Source of the DNA: Nocardioides scoriae
GTDB lineage: Bacteria; Actinomycetota; Actinomycetes; Propionibacteriales; Nocardioidaceae
Assembly: GCF_900104965.1 (NCBI RefSeq)
Contig: NZ_LT629757.1
Location: forward strand, 2,542,001 to 2,606,000
Direction of reading: 5' to 3'
DNA: 64,000 nt
In this document: positions 56,255-64,000 of the stretch, piece by piece
How the letters are laid out: each line of letters starts with the position of its first letter
Numbering within the stretch: the stretch's first letter is position 1
Translations under genes and position numbers: made by a program
The notes under the pieces: generated by a model
What the model saw: the letters and a program-made list of their open reading frames with translations, nothing else
Databases searched by the model: none
What the model was told of the DNA's origin: nothing

Positions 56255-57259
56255 TCAGAGGCTCTTGACGCCCGGCTTCTCGTCCTTGCCGGGCAGACCG
56301 GTCTTGGCCAGGCTCGCGACGGTCGTGATGACCAGGGTGCCGACGATGACGCCGAGCGAGACCAGGGTCGGGATGTCGGGGGCCCACGAGATGTGCTCGC
56401 CTCCGTTGATGAAGGGCAGCTCGTTCTCGTGCATCGCGTGCAGGATGAGCTTGACGCCGATGAAGGCGAGCAGGAACGCCAGGCCGAACGAGAGGTAGAT
56501 GAGCCGCTCGAGCAGGCCGCCGATGAGGAAGTAGAGCTGGCGCAGGCCCATCAGGGCGAAGATGTTGGCCGTCAGGACCAGGAACGGCTCCTCGGTGAGG
56601 CCGTAGATGGCCGGGATCGAGTCGAGCGCGAACAGCAGGTCGGTCGTCCCGAGCGCGATGATCACGATGAACATCGGCGTGATGACGCGCTTGCCGTTCT
56701 CCTTGGTGAGGATCTTCGAGCCGTGCCACTCGGCGGTCGCGGGGAAGCGCTGCTCGACGAACTTGATGAGGCGGTTCTCCTCGAACTCCTCGTCCTCGTC
56801 GCTGGCGCCCTCCTTGGCGAGCTTGGCCGCCGTCCAGATGAGGAAGATGCCGAACAGGTAGAAGATCCAGCTGAACTGCTCGATGGCCGCGGCGCCGACG
56901 AAGATGAAGATGCCGCGCATGATCAGCGCCAGCACGATGCCGACGAGCAGCGCGCTCTGCTGCAGCTCCTTGGGCACGCCGAACTTGGCCATGATGATGA
57001 GGAAGATGAACAGGTTGTCCACCGAGAGGGAGTACTCGGTGAGCCAGCCGGCGAAGAACTCGGTGCCGTACTGGTGGCCGGCGAAGATCCACACGCCGAT
57101 GCCGAAGGCGATCGCGAGGCCGACGTACGCCGCCAGGGCGACGCTGACCTCCTTCTTGGAGGGCTCGTGCGGGCGGCGCCCGATGACGAGGATGTCGAAG
57201 AGGAGCACGGCGACGGTGACGCCGATCGTGAGCCACCAGACCAGAGGGGTTACAACCAC
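56255..57259 (-). CDS. TerC-family membrane protein (probable Mn2+ exporter)
   Basis: A 334-residue protein with about nine helices. Conserved acidic membrane motifs LSVDNLFIFLIIMAKF and TTDLLFALDSIPAI are the TerC hallmarks and likely metal sites. The acidic loop DEDEEFEENR lies between them. GTG start, with GAAGG about 14 nt upstream. A manganese riboswitch precedes the gene, which supports Mn2+ export or Mn2+ loading of secreted proteins rather than tellurite resistance. Confidence 0.92.
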   Translation of the reverse strand: MVVTPLVWWLTIGVTVAVLLFDILVIGRRPHEPSKKEVSVALAAYVGLAIAFGIGVWIFAGHQYGTEFFAGWLTEYSLSVDNLFIFLIIMAKFGVPKELQQSALLVGIVLALIMRGIFIFVGAAAIEQFSWIFYLFGIFLIWTAAKLAKEGASDEDEEFEENRLIKFVEQRFPATAEWHGSKILTKENGKRVITPMFIVIIALGTTDLLFALDSIPAIYGLTEEPFLVLTANIFALMGLRQLYFLIGGLLERLIYLSFGLAFLLAFIGVKLILHAMHENELPFINGGEHISWAPDIPTLVSLGVIVGTLVITTVASLAKTGLPGKDEKPGVKSL

Positions 57260-57309
57260 GTGAGGGACGACCTTCGGTGTCGAGCTGCGCCACGCGCGCA
57301 GCGATGTCC

Positions 57310-57421
57310 GGAGGTCTCTTCCGCCGCGTCGCCCCGATGCGCGGCACGAACGACCGACGCGTCCGGGTCAGGCTGGGCCTGACCGTGATGACGAGCGCGC
57401 CGCGAGGGAATACTCCCCTCC
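57310..57421 (-). ncRNA. yybP-ykoY manganese riboswitch
   Basis: Read on the minus strand: GGAGGGGAGTA at the 5' end (57421-57411), a C/G-rich paired middle with CGTCATCACGG, and AGACCTCC at the 3' end (to 57310), which pairs with the 5' GGAGG to close P1. GGGGAGTA and the closing CCTCC are the conserved parts of the yybP-ykoY Mn2+ aptamer. It ends 50 nt before a terC gene, the classic target. Recognised by eye; a covariance model would settle it. Confidence 0.75.
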
Positions 57422-57532
57422 CGAGGAGCCACTTTCTCACGGTGCCCGCCCCACGCCCAACCGCGGCGAGGGGCGGACGGGCGGGCGGTAGGGTGCGAGG
57501 GTCCCAGGCGTCCTACCCCGAAGGCAGCATCC

Positions 57533-57937
57533 ATGGCACACCGCGAGCCCGTCGTCGTCACCGACGAACCCACCATCGGCAAGCTGGTGGTCGACGCCAG
57601 CCGCGACGTCTCCGGCCTGATCCAGAAGGAGATCGCGCTCGCCAAGTCCGAGCTGCGGGTCTCGGTCAAGGCGGGCGGCCTGAGCATCGGGCTCTTCGCC
57701 GGCGCCGCCTTCCTGGGCCTGCTCGCGATCATCATGCTGTCGGTCGCGATCGCCCACTTCATCTCGTTCACCGGCCTGGACCTGGCCTGGGGCTTCCTGA
57801 TCGTGTTCTTCCTCTACGTGCTGCTGGCGGGCCTGCTCGCCTTCGTCGGCCTGAAGAAGGTCAAGAAGGTCCGCCCGCCCGAGAAGGCCATCGGCCAGGC
57901 CAAGGCCATCCCCGGCGCCTTCAAGGGCAAGAGCTAG
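57533..57937 (+). CDS. Phage-holin-fold membrane protein (holin superfamily III type)
   Basis: A 134-residue protein: an amphipathic helix with IQKEIALAKSELRVSVKAGG, two long helices (IGLFAGAAFLGLLAIIMLSVAIAHFI and LIVFFLYVLLAGLLAFVGL), and a basic Lys-rich tail. This pattern is common in actinobacterial chromosomes and is not evidence of a prophage. Single gene, convergent with the protease gene. Confidence 0.85.
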   Translation: MAHREPVVVTDEPTIGKLVVDASRDVSGLIQKEIALAKSELRVSVKAGGLSIGLFAGAAFLGLLAIIMLSVAIAHFISFTGLDLAWGFLIVFFLYVLLAGLLAFVGLKKVKKVRPPEKAIGQAKAIPGAFKGKS

Positions 57938-57970
57938 CCGAGCAGGGCGTACGCCGCGGCCCCGGCCGCC

Positions 57971-59143
57971 TCAGGCGCAGTTGCCCGACGACACCCGCTC
58001 GGAGGCCTCGAGCCCGGTGGCGGCGGCGCGGCTGACCTGGCGGGCGGTCAGGGCGTAGCCGGTGTCACGGTCGCTGACCGAGGCGGCGAAGACGACCCCG
58101 AGGACGCGGCCGTCGGTGCCGACGACGGGGCCACCGGAGTTGCCGGGCCGCACCAGGCCGCGCATCGAGTAGACGTCGCGGGTCACGGTGCCGTTGCCGT
58201 AGATGTCGGGCGAGCGCAGCCGCTGGTCGGCGCGGATCCGGACGGGCTGGGCGTCGAAGGGGCCGTCCTGCGGGTAGCCGAGCACGGCGCCCTGCTGGCG
58301 CTCGCGCCCCTGCAGGTCGAACTGCAGCGGCTGGCCGCGCAGGCCCGGCACGTCGAGCACCGCGACGTCCACGTCGGGGTCGTAGTAGACGACCGTCGCG
58401 GCGAGGGTGCGGTCGCCCGCGACCACGCGCGGCTCGGTGACGCCGGCGACGACGTGGGCGTTGGTCATCAGCTTGCCGGGCGAGTAGACGAAGCCGGAGC
58501 CCTCGACGCCGCTGCCGCAGCGGTTGGCGCTGCGGATCTTGTAGACGCTGTCGGCCGCCGCCACGACGTCGGGGTCGCGCAGCACGCGGCGCTGGGCCGG
58601 GGCGACGCTGACGATGCGCTCGCGGGCGAACGGCTCGAGGTAGCGCGGGAAGAAGCTGGACCCGACGACGTCGTCGAAGGACCGCAGCGCCTGCTGGGCC
58701 CGGGCGGGCATCAGGTCGTTGACCTTGACCAGGACCTGGCTCTCGCGGACCTGCGGGCCGATGCCGGGGATCTGCGAGCCGCTGATGGCCACGCCCAGCA
58801 TCCAGGCCACGATCAGCACCGCCACCACGCTCAGCGCCGCGCCACCGATGGCGTCGACCGCGCGCACGGGCTGCCAGGTGATGGTGTCGCGGATCCGGCT
58901 GCCGCCGAACTGCAGCAGCGCCTGCCCGATCGAGGCGACGACGAGCACGACGAACAGCGCCCCCAGGGAGACCCACAGCGAGGGCGCGGCGTCGCCGAGC
59001 AGCATCGGCGCGAGCCAGATGCCGAGCAGGCCGCCGAGCACCAGCCCGGTCGTGGCGAAGGCACCGGTGATGAACCCCTGCCAGTAGCCCGAGAGCGCGT
59101 AGGCGAGCACCAGCGCGACCAGGCACCAGTCGAGGAAGTTCAT
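57971..59143 (-). CDS. marP: MarP-type membrane serine protease
   Basis: A 390-residue protein: four CvpA-like helices (1-125), then a trypsin-fold periplasmic protease. Triad: His in LMTNAHVV, Asp in DPDVDVAVLD, Ser in PGNSGGPVV. Cysteines in NRCGSG and at the C-terminus (SGNCA) match the disulfide of M. tuberculosis MarP. It helps survival in acid and oxidative stress in that species. Conserved position before Nudix-TlpA-nth-crp. Confidence 0.92.
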   Translation of the reverse strand: MNFLDWCLVALVLAYALSGYWQGFITGAFATTGLVLGGLLGIWLAPMLLGDAAPSLWVSLGALFVVLVVASIGQALLQFGGSRIRDTITWQPVRAVDAIGGAALSVVAVLIVAWMLGVAISGSQIPGIGPQVRESQVLVKVNDLMPARAQQALRSFDDVVGSSFFPRYLEPFARERIVSVAPAQRRVLRDPDVVAAADSVYKIRSANRCGSGVEGSGFVYSPGKLMTNAHVVAGVTEPRVVAGDRTLAATVVYYDPDVDVAVLDVPGLRGQPLQFDLQGRERQQGAVLGYPQDGPFDAQPVRIRADQRLRSPDIYGNGTVTRDVYSMRGLVRPGNSGGPVVGTDGRVLGVVFAASVSDRDTGYALTARQVSRAAATGLEASERVSSGNCA

Positions 59144-59193
59144 GGGAGTGCTCTCGGGTCGGGGAAGGAGCGCGGGTCACCCGTCAGGGGTGG

Positions 59194-59853
59194 TCAATCT
59201 TGGCGTACGCCCAGCATGTAGTCCGGTAATGGATGCTCCACCGTCGCGTCCCAGTCGCGGGTCAGCCCCACGTGGTCGAACAGCTTGTTGATCAGCCCGG
59301 CGGTGAAGCCCCACAGCACGAGGTCCTTGTCGTCGCCGATCAGCCAGCCCGGGCTGCGGTAGCCGCGCGGGTGGGTGACCGTCACGCGGTGACGCGGGTC
59401 GAGGAGCTCCTCCAGCGGCACCCGCAGCACCGTGCGGACCTCGCCGGGGTCGACCACGGCCACCGGCGTCGGGTCGGCCCACCAGCCCAGCACCGCGGTC
59501 ACGGCGAAGTTGCTGGGCGGCAGCCACAGCTCGGGCAGCCGGCCGAAGACCTCGACGCCGGCCGGGTCGAGGCCGGTCTCCTCCTCGGCCTCGCGCAGCG
59601 CCGCGGCGACCGGGCCGCTGTCGGCCGGGTCGATCGAGCCACCCGGGAAGGAGATCTGGCCGGGGTGGCTGCGCATGTCGTGGGAGCGCTCGGTCAGCAG
59701 CAGGTCGGGACCCGTGGGCCCCTCCCCGAACAGCATCAGCACCGCTCCCTTGCGGGTGCTGGCGCCCTCGGGCGGCACGAACCGGCTGATGTCCTCGGCG
59801 GTGATCGACGCGGCGCCCTCGCGGATCGGCTCCAGCCAGGCGGGCAGGCTCAC
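59194..59853 (-). CDS. Nudix hydrolase, CoA pyrophosphatase type
   Basis: A 219-residue Nudix protein. The box GGSIDPADSGPVAAALREAEEETGL and the preceding LLTERSHDMRSHPGQISFPGG (UPF0035 element) identify the CoA diphosphatase (NudL) branch. The GTG overlaps the thioredoxin-like stop. Confidence 0.92.
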   Translation of the reverse strand: MSLPAWLEPIREGAASITAEDISRFVPPEGASTRKGAVLMLFGEGPTGPDLLLTERSHDMRSHPGQISFPGGSIDPADSGPVAAALREAEEETGLDPAGVEVFGRLPELWLPPSNFAVTAVLGWWADPTPVAVVDPGEVRTVLRVPLEELLDPRHRVTVTHPRGYRSPGWLIGDDKDLVLWGFTAGLINKLFDHVGLTRDWDATVEHPLPDYMLGVRQD

Positions 59854-60395
59854 GGGGCCACCCCGAGGTGCTCGGCGACCAGGTCCTCGATCTGCTGCAC
59901 CGAGGTGATCTTCATCGGCCGCGCGAACCTCACCCGGCCCTCGGCGTCGACCAGGACGATCTGCGGCAGCGTGCGGGCGCGGGTGAGGCCGTCGGGGTCG
60001 GCGTAGAGCGGGTAGTCGACCCCCGAGTCCTCGGCCAGCGCCACGGCCTGGTCGACCTGGGTGTCCTGGAAGTCGATGCCGATGACGTCGACGCTGCCCG
60101 CGTGCTTGCGGGCGTACGCCGCGTAGTCCGGCAGCTCCGCGCGGCACGGCGCGCACCAGCTGGCCCACAGGTTGACCACGGCCGGACCCCGGATCGAGCC
60201 GAGGTCGAGCTCGCCGGAGCCCTGCAGGGCCTCCAGCGTCACGTCGGGCAGCGCCCGGGGCGACGTCGGCCGCGCGGGCCCGTCGTCGGCGCCGCCCGAC
60301 CCGCACCCGGCCGTCACGACGGCGAGCAGGACCGCCAGCAGCCCCACGACCAGCGGTCGCGCGCTCCGCCCGGTCCCCCGGCGGCGGCGCCTCAC
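59850..60395 (-). CDS. TlpA-like thioredoxin lipoprotein
   Basis: A 181-residue protein: basic start, hydrophobic segment and lipobox VTAGC (Cys31), then a thioredoxin fold with the redox pair Cys81 and Cys84 in [13 protein letters not shown] and the cis-Pro in TLPQIV. A membrane-attached extracytoplasmic thiol reductase or oxidase. Coupled on both sides by GTGA overlaps. Confidence 0.92.
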   Translation of the reverse strand: MRRRRRGTGRSARPLVVGLLAVLLAVVTAGCGSGGADDGPARPTSPRALPDVTLEALQGSGELDLGSIRGPAVVNLWASWCAPCRAELPDYAAYARKHAGSVDVIGIDFQDTQVDQAVALAEDSGVDYPLYADPDGLTRARTLPQIVLVDAEGRVRFARPMKITSVQQIEDLVAEHLGVAP

Positions 60396-61120
60396 GCCGG
60401 CCCCTGGGTCTTGACGAGCTTCGCCGCGGCCTCGGCGTCGGTCGGACCCGCGCCGTACGCCGGGCACCAGCGCGCGACCGTGCACGCCCCGCAGGCCGGC
60501 TTCTTGGCGTGGCAGACCCGACGGCCGTGCCAGATCAGGTGGTGGCTCAGCAGGGTCCAGTCGCGGCGCTCGAACAGCGCCCCCACGGCGTGCTCGGCCT
60601 TGACCGGGTCGGTCTCCTCGGTCCAGCCGAGCCGGCGGGCCAGCCGACCGAAGTGGGTGTCGACGGTGATGCCGGGGACGTCGAAGGCGTTGCCGAGCAC
60701 CACGTTGGCGGTCTTGCGCCCGACGCCGGGCAGCTTCACGAGGTCGTCGAGGCGTGGCGGCACCTGCCCGTCGTGGTCCTCCACGAGCGCTGCCGACAGC
60801 TTGAGCAGCGACTCGGTCTTGGCGCGGAAGAACCCCAGCGGCCCGATGATGCGCTCCAGGTCCTCGCGCGGGGCCGAGGCCATCGCGCGGGGGTCGGGGT
60901 AGGCCGCGAACAGCGTCGGGCGGACCGCGTTGACCCGGCGGTCGGTCGTCTGCGCGCTGAGCACGGTCACCACGAGCAGCTCGAACGGGTTGGCGAAGTC
61001 GAGCTCGCAGCGCGCGTCGGGGTAGGTCTCGCCCAGGACGCGGTCGACCTTGCGGGCGCGGCGGACCAGGGCGGTCGACGGGCGTGCGGCGGCGTCGGCC
61101 GCGGACACAGGAGCAGGCAC
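60392..61120 (-). CDS. nth: Endonuclease III
   Basis: A 242-residue DNA glycosylase/AP lyase for oxidised pyrimidines. Helix-hairpin-helix [12 protein letters not shown] with the catalytic Lys, catalytic Asp in [13 protein letters not shown], and the C-terminal [4Fe-4S] motif C-x6-C-x2-C-x5-C ([17 protein letters not shown]). First gene of the nth-tlpA-Nudix group. Confidence 0.95.
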   Translation of the reverse strand: MPAPVSAADAAARPSTALVRRARKVDRVLGETYPDARCELDFANPFELLVVTVLSAQTTDRRVNAVRPTLFAAYPDPRAMASAPREDLERIIGPLGFFRAKTESLLKLSAALVEDHDGQVPPRLDDLVKLPGVGRKTANVVLGNAFDVPGITVDTHFGRLARRLGWTEETDPVKAEHAVGALFERRDWTLLSHHLIWHGRRVCHAKKPACGACTVARWCPAYGAGPTDAEAAAKLVKTQGPA

Positions 61121-61278
61121 CGGCCCAGGGTACGGCGCGCCCCCGACGGTCCCCGCGGGGCGGAGGCGGGCCCGCCGCGGAGTGGCCGCATGGCGAATGC
61201 CTGGTGGATGCGACAGACTGTGACCCGTGGCACCCGTCCGTGCGTGGCGGGTGCTGCCGACGAGAAGGGACTTCCCGG

Positions 61279-61956
61279 GTGACCAATGACGTGCTCCGCC
61301 AGGCGCCGCTGTTCAGCGCGCTCGACGACGAGGCTGCCTCCGCGCTGCGCTCCTCGATGGGCGAGAACCGGCTGCGTCGGGGAGAGGTGCTCTTCCACGA
61401 GGGCGACCCCGGCGACAAGCTCTACATCGTCACCGACGGCAAGGTGAAGCTCGGCCGCACCTCCTCGGACGGCCGCGAGAACCTGCTGGCGATCCTCGGC
61501 CCCGGCCAGATGTTCGGCGAGCTCTCGCTCTTCGACCCGGGCCCGCGCTCGGCCACGGTCACGGCCGTCACCGAGACCACCTTCCTCTCGCTGTCCCACG
61601 ACGACCTGCTGCGCTGGCTCGAGGGGCGCCCCGGCGTCTCCCTGGGTCTGCTCGCCCAGCTGGCCGGCCGGCTGCGCAAGACCAACGAGGTCGTCGCCGA
61701 CCTGGTCTTCTCCGACGTCCCCGGCCGCGTGGCCAAGGCGCTGCTCGACCTCGCCGACCGCTTCGGCCGCACGGCCGACGACGGCGTCCACGTGCACCAC
61801 GACCTCACGCAGGAGGAGCTCGCCCAGCTGGTGGGCGCCTCCCGCGAGACGGTCAACAAGGCGCTGGCCGACTTCGCGTCGCGCGGCTGGCTGCGCCTGG
61901 AGCCCCGCTCGGTCGTCATCCACGACGTCGAGCGGATGCGTCGCCGGGCCCGCTAG
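61279..61956 (+). CDS. crp: Crp/Fnr-family cAMP receptor regulator
   Basis: A 225-residue regulator: cyclic-nucleotide domain with [17 protein letters not shown] (phosphate-binding cassette, Glu and Arg kept), dimer helix, and [27 protein letters not shown]. Length and neighbours match M. tuberculosis Rv3676 (CRP). The GTG at 61279 follows AGAAGGGA; the frame is open upstream but unsupported. TGTGA-CCCGTG-GCACC at 61219-61234 may be an imperfect autoregulatory site. Its consensus site recurs upstream of hppA, actP and acs in this window. Confidence 0.94.
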   Translation: MTNDVLRQAPLFSALDDEAASALRSSMGENRLRRGEVLFHEGDPGDKLYIVTDGKVKLGRTSSDGRENLLAILGPGQMFGELSLFDPGPRSATVTAVTETTFLSLSHDDLLRWLEGRPGVSLGLLAQLAGRLRKTNEVVADLVFSDVPGRVAKALLDLADRFGRTADDGVHVHHDLTQEELAQLVGASRETVNKALADFASRGWLRLEPRSVVIHDVERMRRRAR

Positions 61957-62924
61957 TCCTCGTCCGCCTGGTCCGACCCAGCGCCGGGCCGCCGCGCCCG
62001 CGGGAAGTCGGCGGCGTCGATGCGGGCTCCGACCACGACCACCGGGTGGTCCGTCGTACGACGCACCAGGGCGTCGCGGTGCACGTCGTACGACGTCCAG
62101 CGCACGCCCGGGCTGCCGAACACCTGGTCGATCCCGGTCTCCGGCGGTCGGCAGCGGCCGCCGTCGTGGCTGCCGCCGGCCGGTGAGGTGAGCGGGGTGG
62201 CCGCGGTGACCCGGCAGAAGTAGTGGCCCCGCTCGTTCATGTCGCCGGTGACCAGCTGCGGCACCCCGGTGGCCTCGAGCCGGAGGAACAGCGCGATCTC
62301 GGCGTCGGTGGCCGCGTCGCGGTGCACCTGCTGGCCGGGGTTGCGTGGCGTGCTCGCCGGGTTGTGGAAGGTCGACAGCCACACCCGCAGGCCGGTCTCC
62401 CGGTGGCGCAGCAGCACGTACGGCGCCCGCACCAGCCGTCCGCGGAAGTAGGGCACCTCGACCAGCTCGGTGCGCACCGGGGCCCAGGTGTCGCTGCGCC
62501 AAGCGACGCTGTTCTCGCCCACGCCGGGCCCGAGCGTCGTCCCGGGGAAGGCCCGCCAGCCGGTGGCCCGCGCCGCGAAGGCGGCCCGCTGGTCGCCCTC
62601 GAACTCCTGGAGGCCCACGAGGGTGAGGTCGTGGCGGGCCAGGACCTCCAGCACCCCGCCCATCCGCTCCTCGGCCGGCGCGAAGCCGGGCCGGTCGCCG
62701 CCCGGACGGGTGTGGCGCGAGGCGAGCAGGTTGAAGGTCGCCAGCCGAAGGTCGACCACCGGCGGCACCTCCTCCGACGGGGTCGGCGCGGGGGTGCTGG
62801 GGGCCGCACCGGGGTCGGGCGCACCGCCGGGAGCGGGGCGTCGCACCCACCAGCCGGTGACCACCACGGCCGCCACCAGGACGGCGACGACCGCCAGGAG
62901 CGTCCGCCTCGGGACGCCCGTCAC
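61953..62924 (-). CDS. Endonuclease/exonuclease/phosphatase-family protein, membrane anchored
   Basis: A 323-residue protein: one N-terminal helix (LLAVVAVLVAAVVVTGWWV), Pro/Ser linker, then an EEP domain with ATFNLLAS, LVGLQEFEGDQ, STFHNPAS, VTGDMNERG and the terminal TTDHPVVV catalytic His. It would act outside the membrane on nucleic acid, phosphodiesters or lipids. GTG 62924 lies 7 nt past the neighbouring stop; a start 14 codons earlier is possible. Convergent with crp, with 4 nt overlap of stops. Confidence 0.85.
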   Translation of the reverse strand: MTGVPRRTLLAVVAVLVAAVVVTGWWVRRPAPGGAPDPGAAPSTPAPTPSEEVPPVVDLRLATFNLLASRHTRPGGDRPGFAPAEERMGGVLEVLARHDLTLVGLQEFEGDQRAAFAARATGWRAFPGTTLGPGVGENSVAWRSDTWAPVRTELVEVPYFRGRLVRAPYVLLRHRETGLRVWLSTFHNPASTPRNPGQQVHRDAATDAEIALFLRLEATGVPQLVTGDMNERGHYFCRVTAATPLTSPAGGSHDGGRCRPPETGIDQVFGSPGVRWTSYDVHRDALVRRTTDHPVVVVGARIDAADFPRARRPGAGSDQADED

Positions 62925-62931
62925 GGGCGCC

Positions 62932-63780
62932 TCAGGAGCGGGGACCCGGACCCGCGGCCCGGCCACCCCGCTCGAGGTGGGCCAGCTGCGCCCGGACCGA
63001 CAGCTCGGCCGCGCCCCACAGCACCGGGTCGACGTCGGCGTAGACGATCTCCACGACGCGGCGGGGCAGCACCTCGTCGGTGACCTGGCCCTCGGCGCGG
63101 GCGTCGGCGAGCCCGACCAGGGCCGCCTCCACCTGTGCCAACCGGTCGCGCCGGTGGGCGCGGTAGTGGTCCAGCACCCCGAGGGCGTCGTCGACCACGG
63201 GACCGTGGCCGGGCCAGATCGCGCGCAGGCCCTGCGCCTCGGCCAGCGCGTGCAGCCGGTCCAGCGAGCCGAGGTAGGCGCCGAGCTCGCCGTCGGGGTG
63301 GGCGACCACGGTGGTGCCGCGGCCCAGGACGGTGTCGCCGGTCAGCACGGCGTCCTCGGCGGGCAGCACGAACGACAGCGAGTCGGCCGTGTGTCCGGGG
63401 GTGGCCACCACCCGCACCTCGAGGCCGTCGACCTCCACGACGTCGCCGTCGCCGAGCCCCTCGTCGCCCAGGCGGTACGCCGGGTCGAGCGCCCGCACGC
63501 CGCAGCCCACCCGCTCCGCGAACTCGCGAGCGGCCTCGGAGTGGTCGAGGTGGTGGTGGGTCAGCAGCACCACGGCGACCTCGCCGGCCGCCGCCGCGAC
63601 GGCGTCGAGGTGGCCCTGGTCGGAGGGTCCCGGGTCGACGACCACCGAGCGCCGGGCGCCGGGCTCGCGCAGCACCCAGGTGTTGGTGCCGTCGAGCGTC
63701 ATCACGTCGGCGTTCGGCGCCAGCAGGCACCGGGCCCGCTCGCCGAAGCTCCCGCCGGTCCAGGAGGACGCCGTGCTCAC
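62932..63780 (-). CDS. Metallo-beta-lactamase-fold hydrolase (Rv3677c/LACTB2 type)
   Basis: A 282-residue MBL protein: TLDGTNTWVL start strand, metal motif THHHLDHSEAA, ATPGHTADSLSFVL, LTGDTVLGRGTTVV and WPGHGPVVDD, plus a C-terminal winged-helix region as in LACTB2-like nucleases. The GTG at 63780 overlaps the previous stop. Probable RNA or small-molecule hydrolase. Confidence 0.9.
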   Translation of the reverse strand: MSTASSWTGGSFGERARCLLAPNADVMTLDGTNTWVLREPGARRSVVVDPGPSDQGHLDAVAAAAGEVAVVLLTHHHLDHSEAAREFAERVGCGVRALDPAYRLGDEGLGDGDVVEVDGLEVRVVATPGHTADSLSFVLPAEDAVLTGDTVLGRGTTVVAHPDGELGAYLGSLDRLHALAEAQGLRAIWPGHGPVVDDALGVLDHYRAHRRDRLAQVEAALVGLADARAEGQVTDEVLPRRVVEIVYADVDPVLWGAAELSVRAQLAHLERGGRAAGPGPRS

Positions 63781-64000
63781 GCGCGGGAGTCCAGCAGGTC
63801 GTGCATCCACGGCGGTGCGCTCAGGGTGGCGCCGCCGTCGCCCGCCCCGGGGTCCTCGACCAGCTCGGGCATGAACATCTCCACGCGCCGCCCGCGGGCC
63901 TCGGCGAGGACCGAGGCGGGGTCGGCGTGCTGCCCGACCTCGAGGCAGGTCATGTAGGTGGGGGGCAGCATCATCAGCTCCTCGGCCTCGACGTCGGCGA
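63777..64000 (-). CDS. Nudix hydrolase, C-terminal part (gene cut by window edge)
   Basis: The frame is open to the window end and reads ADVEAEELMMLPPTYMTCLEVG, then EMFMPELVEDPG and a C-terminus overlapping the MBL start. LMMLPPTYMTC is typical of the last helix/strand region of actinobacterial Nudix proteins beside the crp/MBL genes. The Nudix box lies outside the window, so the call rests on this C-terminal pattern. Confidence 0.6.
   Translation of the reverse strand, partial: ADVEAEELMMLPPTYMTCLEVGQHADPASVLAEARGRRVEMFMPELVEDPGAGDGGATLSAPPWMHDLLDSRA

Noticed and set aside
57533-57937. Prophage indicated by a holin-like gene
   Set aside because: Chromosomal holin-fold proteins are common in actinobacteria; no other phage gene is near and the neighbourhood is conserved core.

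Overview
The window is GC-rich DNA (about 70 % or more by eye) from an actinobacterium. GTG starts are frequent and four-base stop/start overlaps are the rule. The right two thirds keep the gene order known from Mycobacterium tuberculosis Rv3644c-Rv3677c (remembered synteny, not computed): holB/tmk, topA, helicase with the secretion/Tad locus, HAD phosphatase, acs, marP, Nudix, thioredoxin-like, nth, crp, metallo-beta-lactamase. A Nocardioides-like soil organism is my best guess; that is inference.

Region by region. (1) 1-11962, minus strand except the last gene: an L-arabinose/arabinoside module. A lipoprotein binding protein and two permeases import sugar, a cytoplasmic GH127 beta-L-arabinofuranosidase releases L-arabinose, and a LacI regulator with AraB, AraD and AraA converts it to xylulose 5-phosphate. 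A second LacI gene is divergent from the transporter; two A/T-rich palindromes lie between them. (2) 11963-21842: a probable genomic island. A 46-bp direct repeat of the 3' half of tRNA-Thr(CGT) at 12527-12572 matches the intact tRNA gene at 21767-21842. Next to it are three tandem 11-bp repeats and a truncated tRNA-Arg(ACG), but no integrase. The cargo is a MarR regulator, a ZIP metal transporter and a tightly coupled six-gene operon: a molybdopterin oxidoreductase lacking the fourth Fe-S cysteine, a small helical His-rich protein, a GH15 glucosidase, an SDR and two membrane proteins. This operon is the best candidate for an undescribed system. (3) 21922-36587: secreted peptidase-type hydrolase, holB, tmk, topA, a heterodimeric ABC exporter whose NBD defects all fall in one ATP site, a methyltransferase with a Gly-Pro-Thr repeat insertion, H+-pyrophosphatase and a STAS protein. 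(4) 36717-45280: MrfA/Hrq1-type helicase, the actinobacterial Tad/Flp pilus operon, and a HAD phosphatase. (5) 45600-55449: Fic-like protein, methyltransferase, cytosolic LytS-type kinase with LytTR regulator, two sodium/solute (acetate-type) symporter units and acetyl-CoA synthetase: an acetate/monocarboxylate uptake and activation block. (6) 55522-64000: FMN reductase, TerC-family transporter behind a yybP-ykoY (Mn2+) riboswitch, holin-fold protein, MarP-type protease, Nudix, TlpA-like thioredoxin, nth, crp, endonuclease/exonuclease/phosphatase protein, metallo-beta-lactamase and a cut-off Nudix gene.

A recurring signal is a CRP/Crp-type site (GTGA-N6-TCAC or one base off) upstream of hppA, the actP unit, acs, the FMN reductase and inside the 45.3-kb gap, with crp itself at 61.3 kb. 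No rRNA, CRISPR array or complete insertion sequence was seen.
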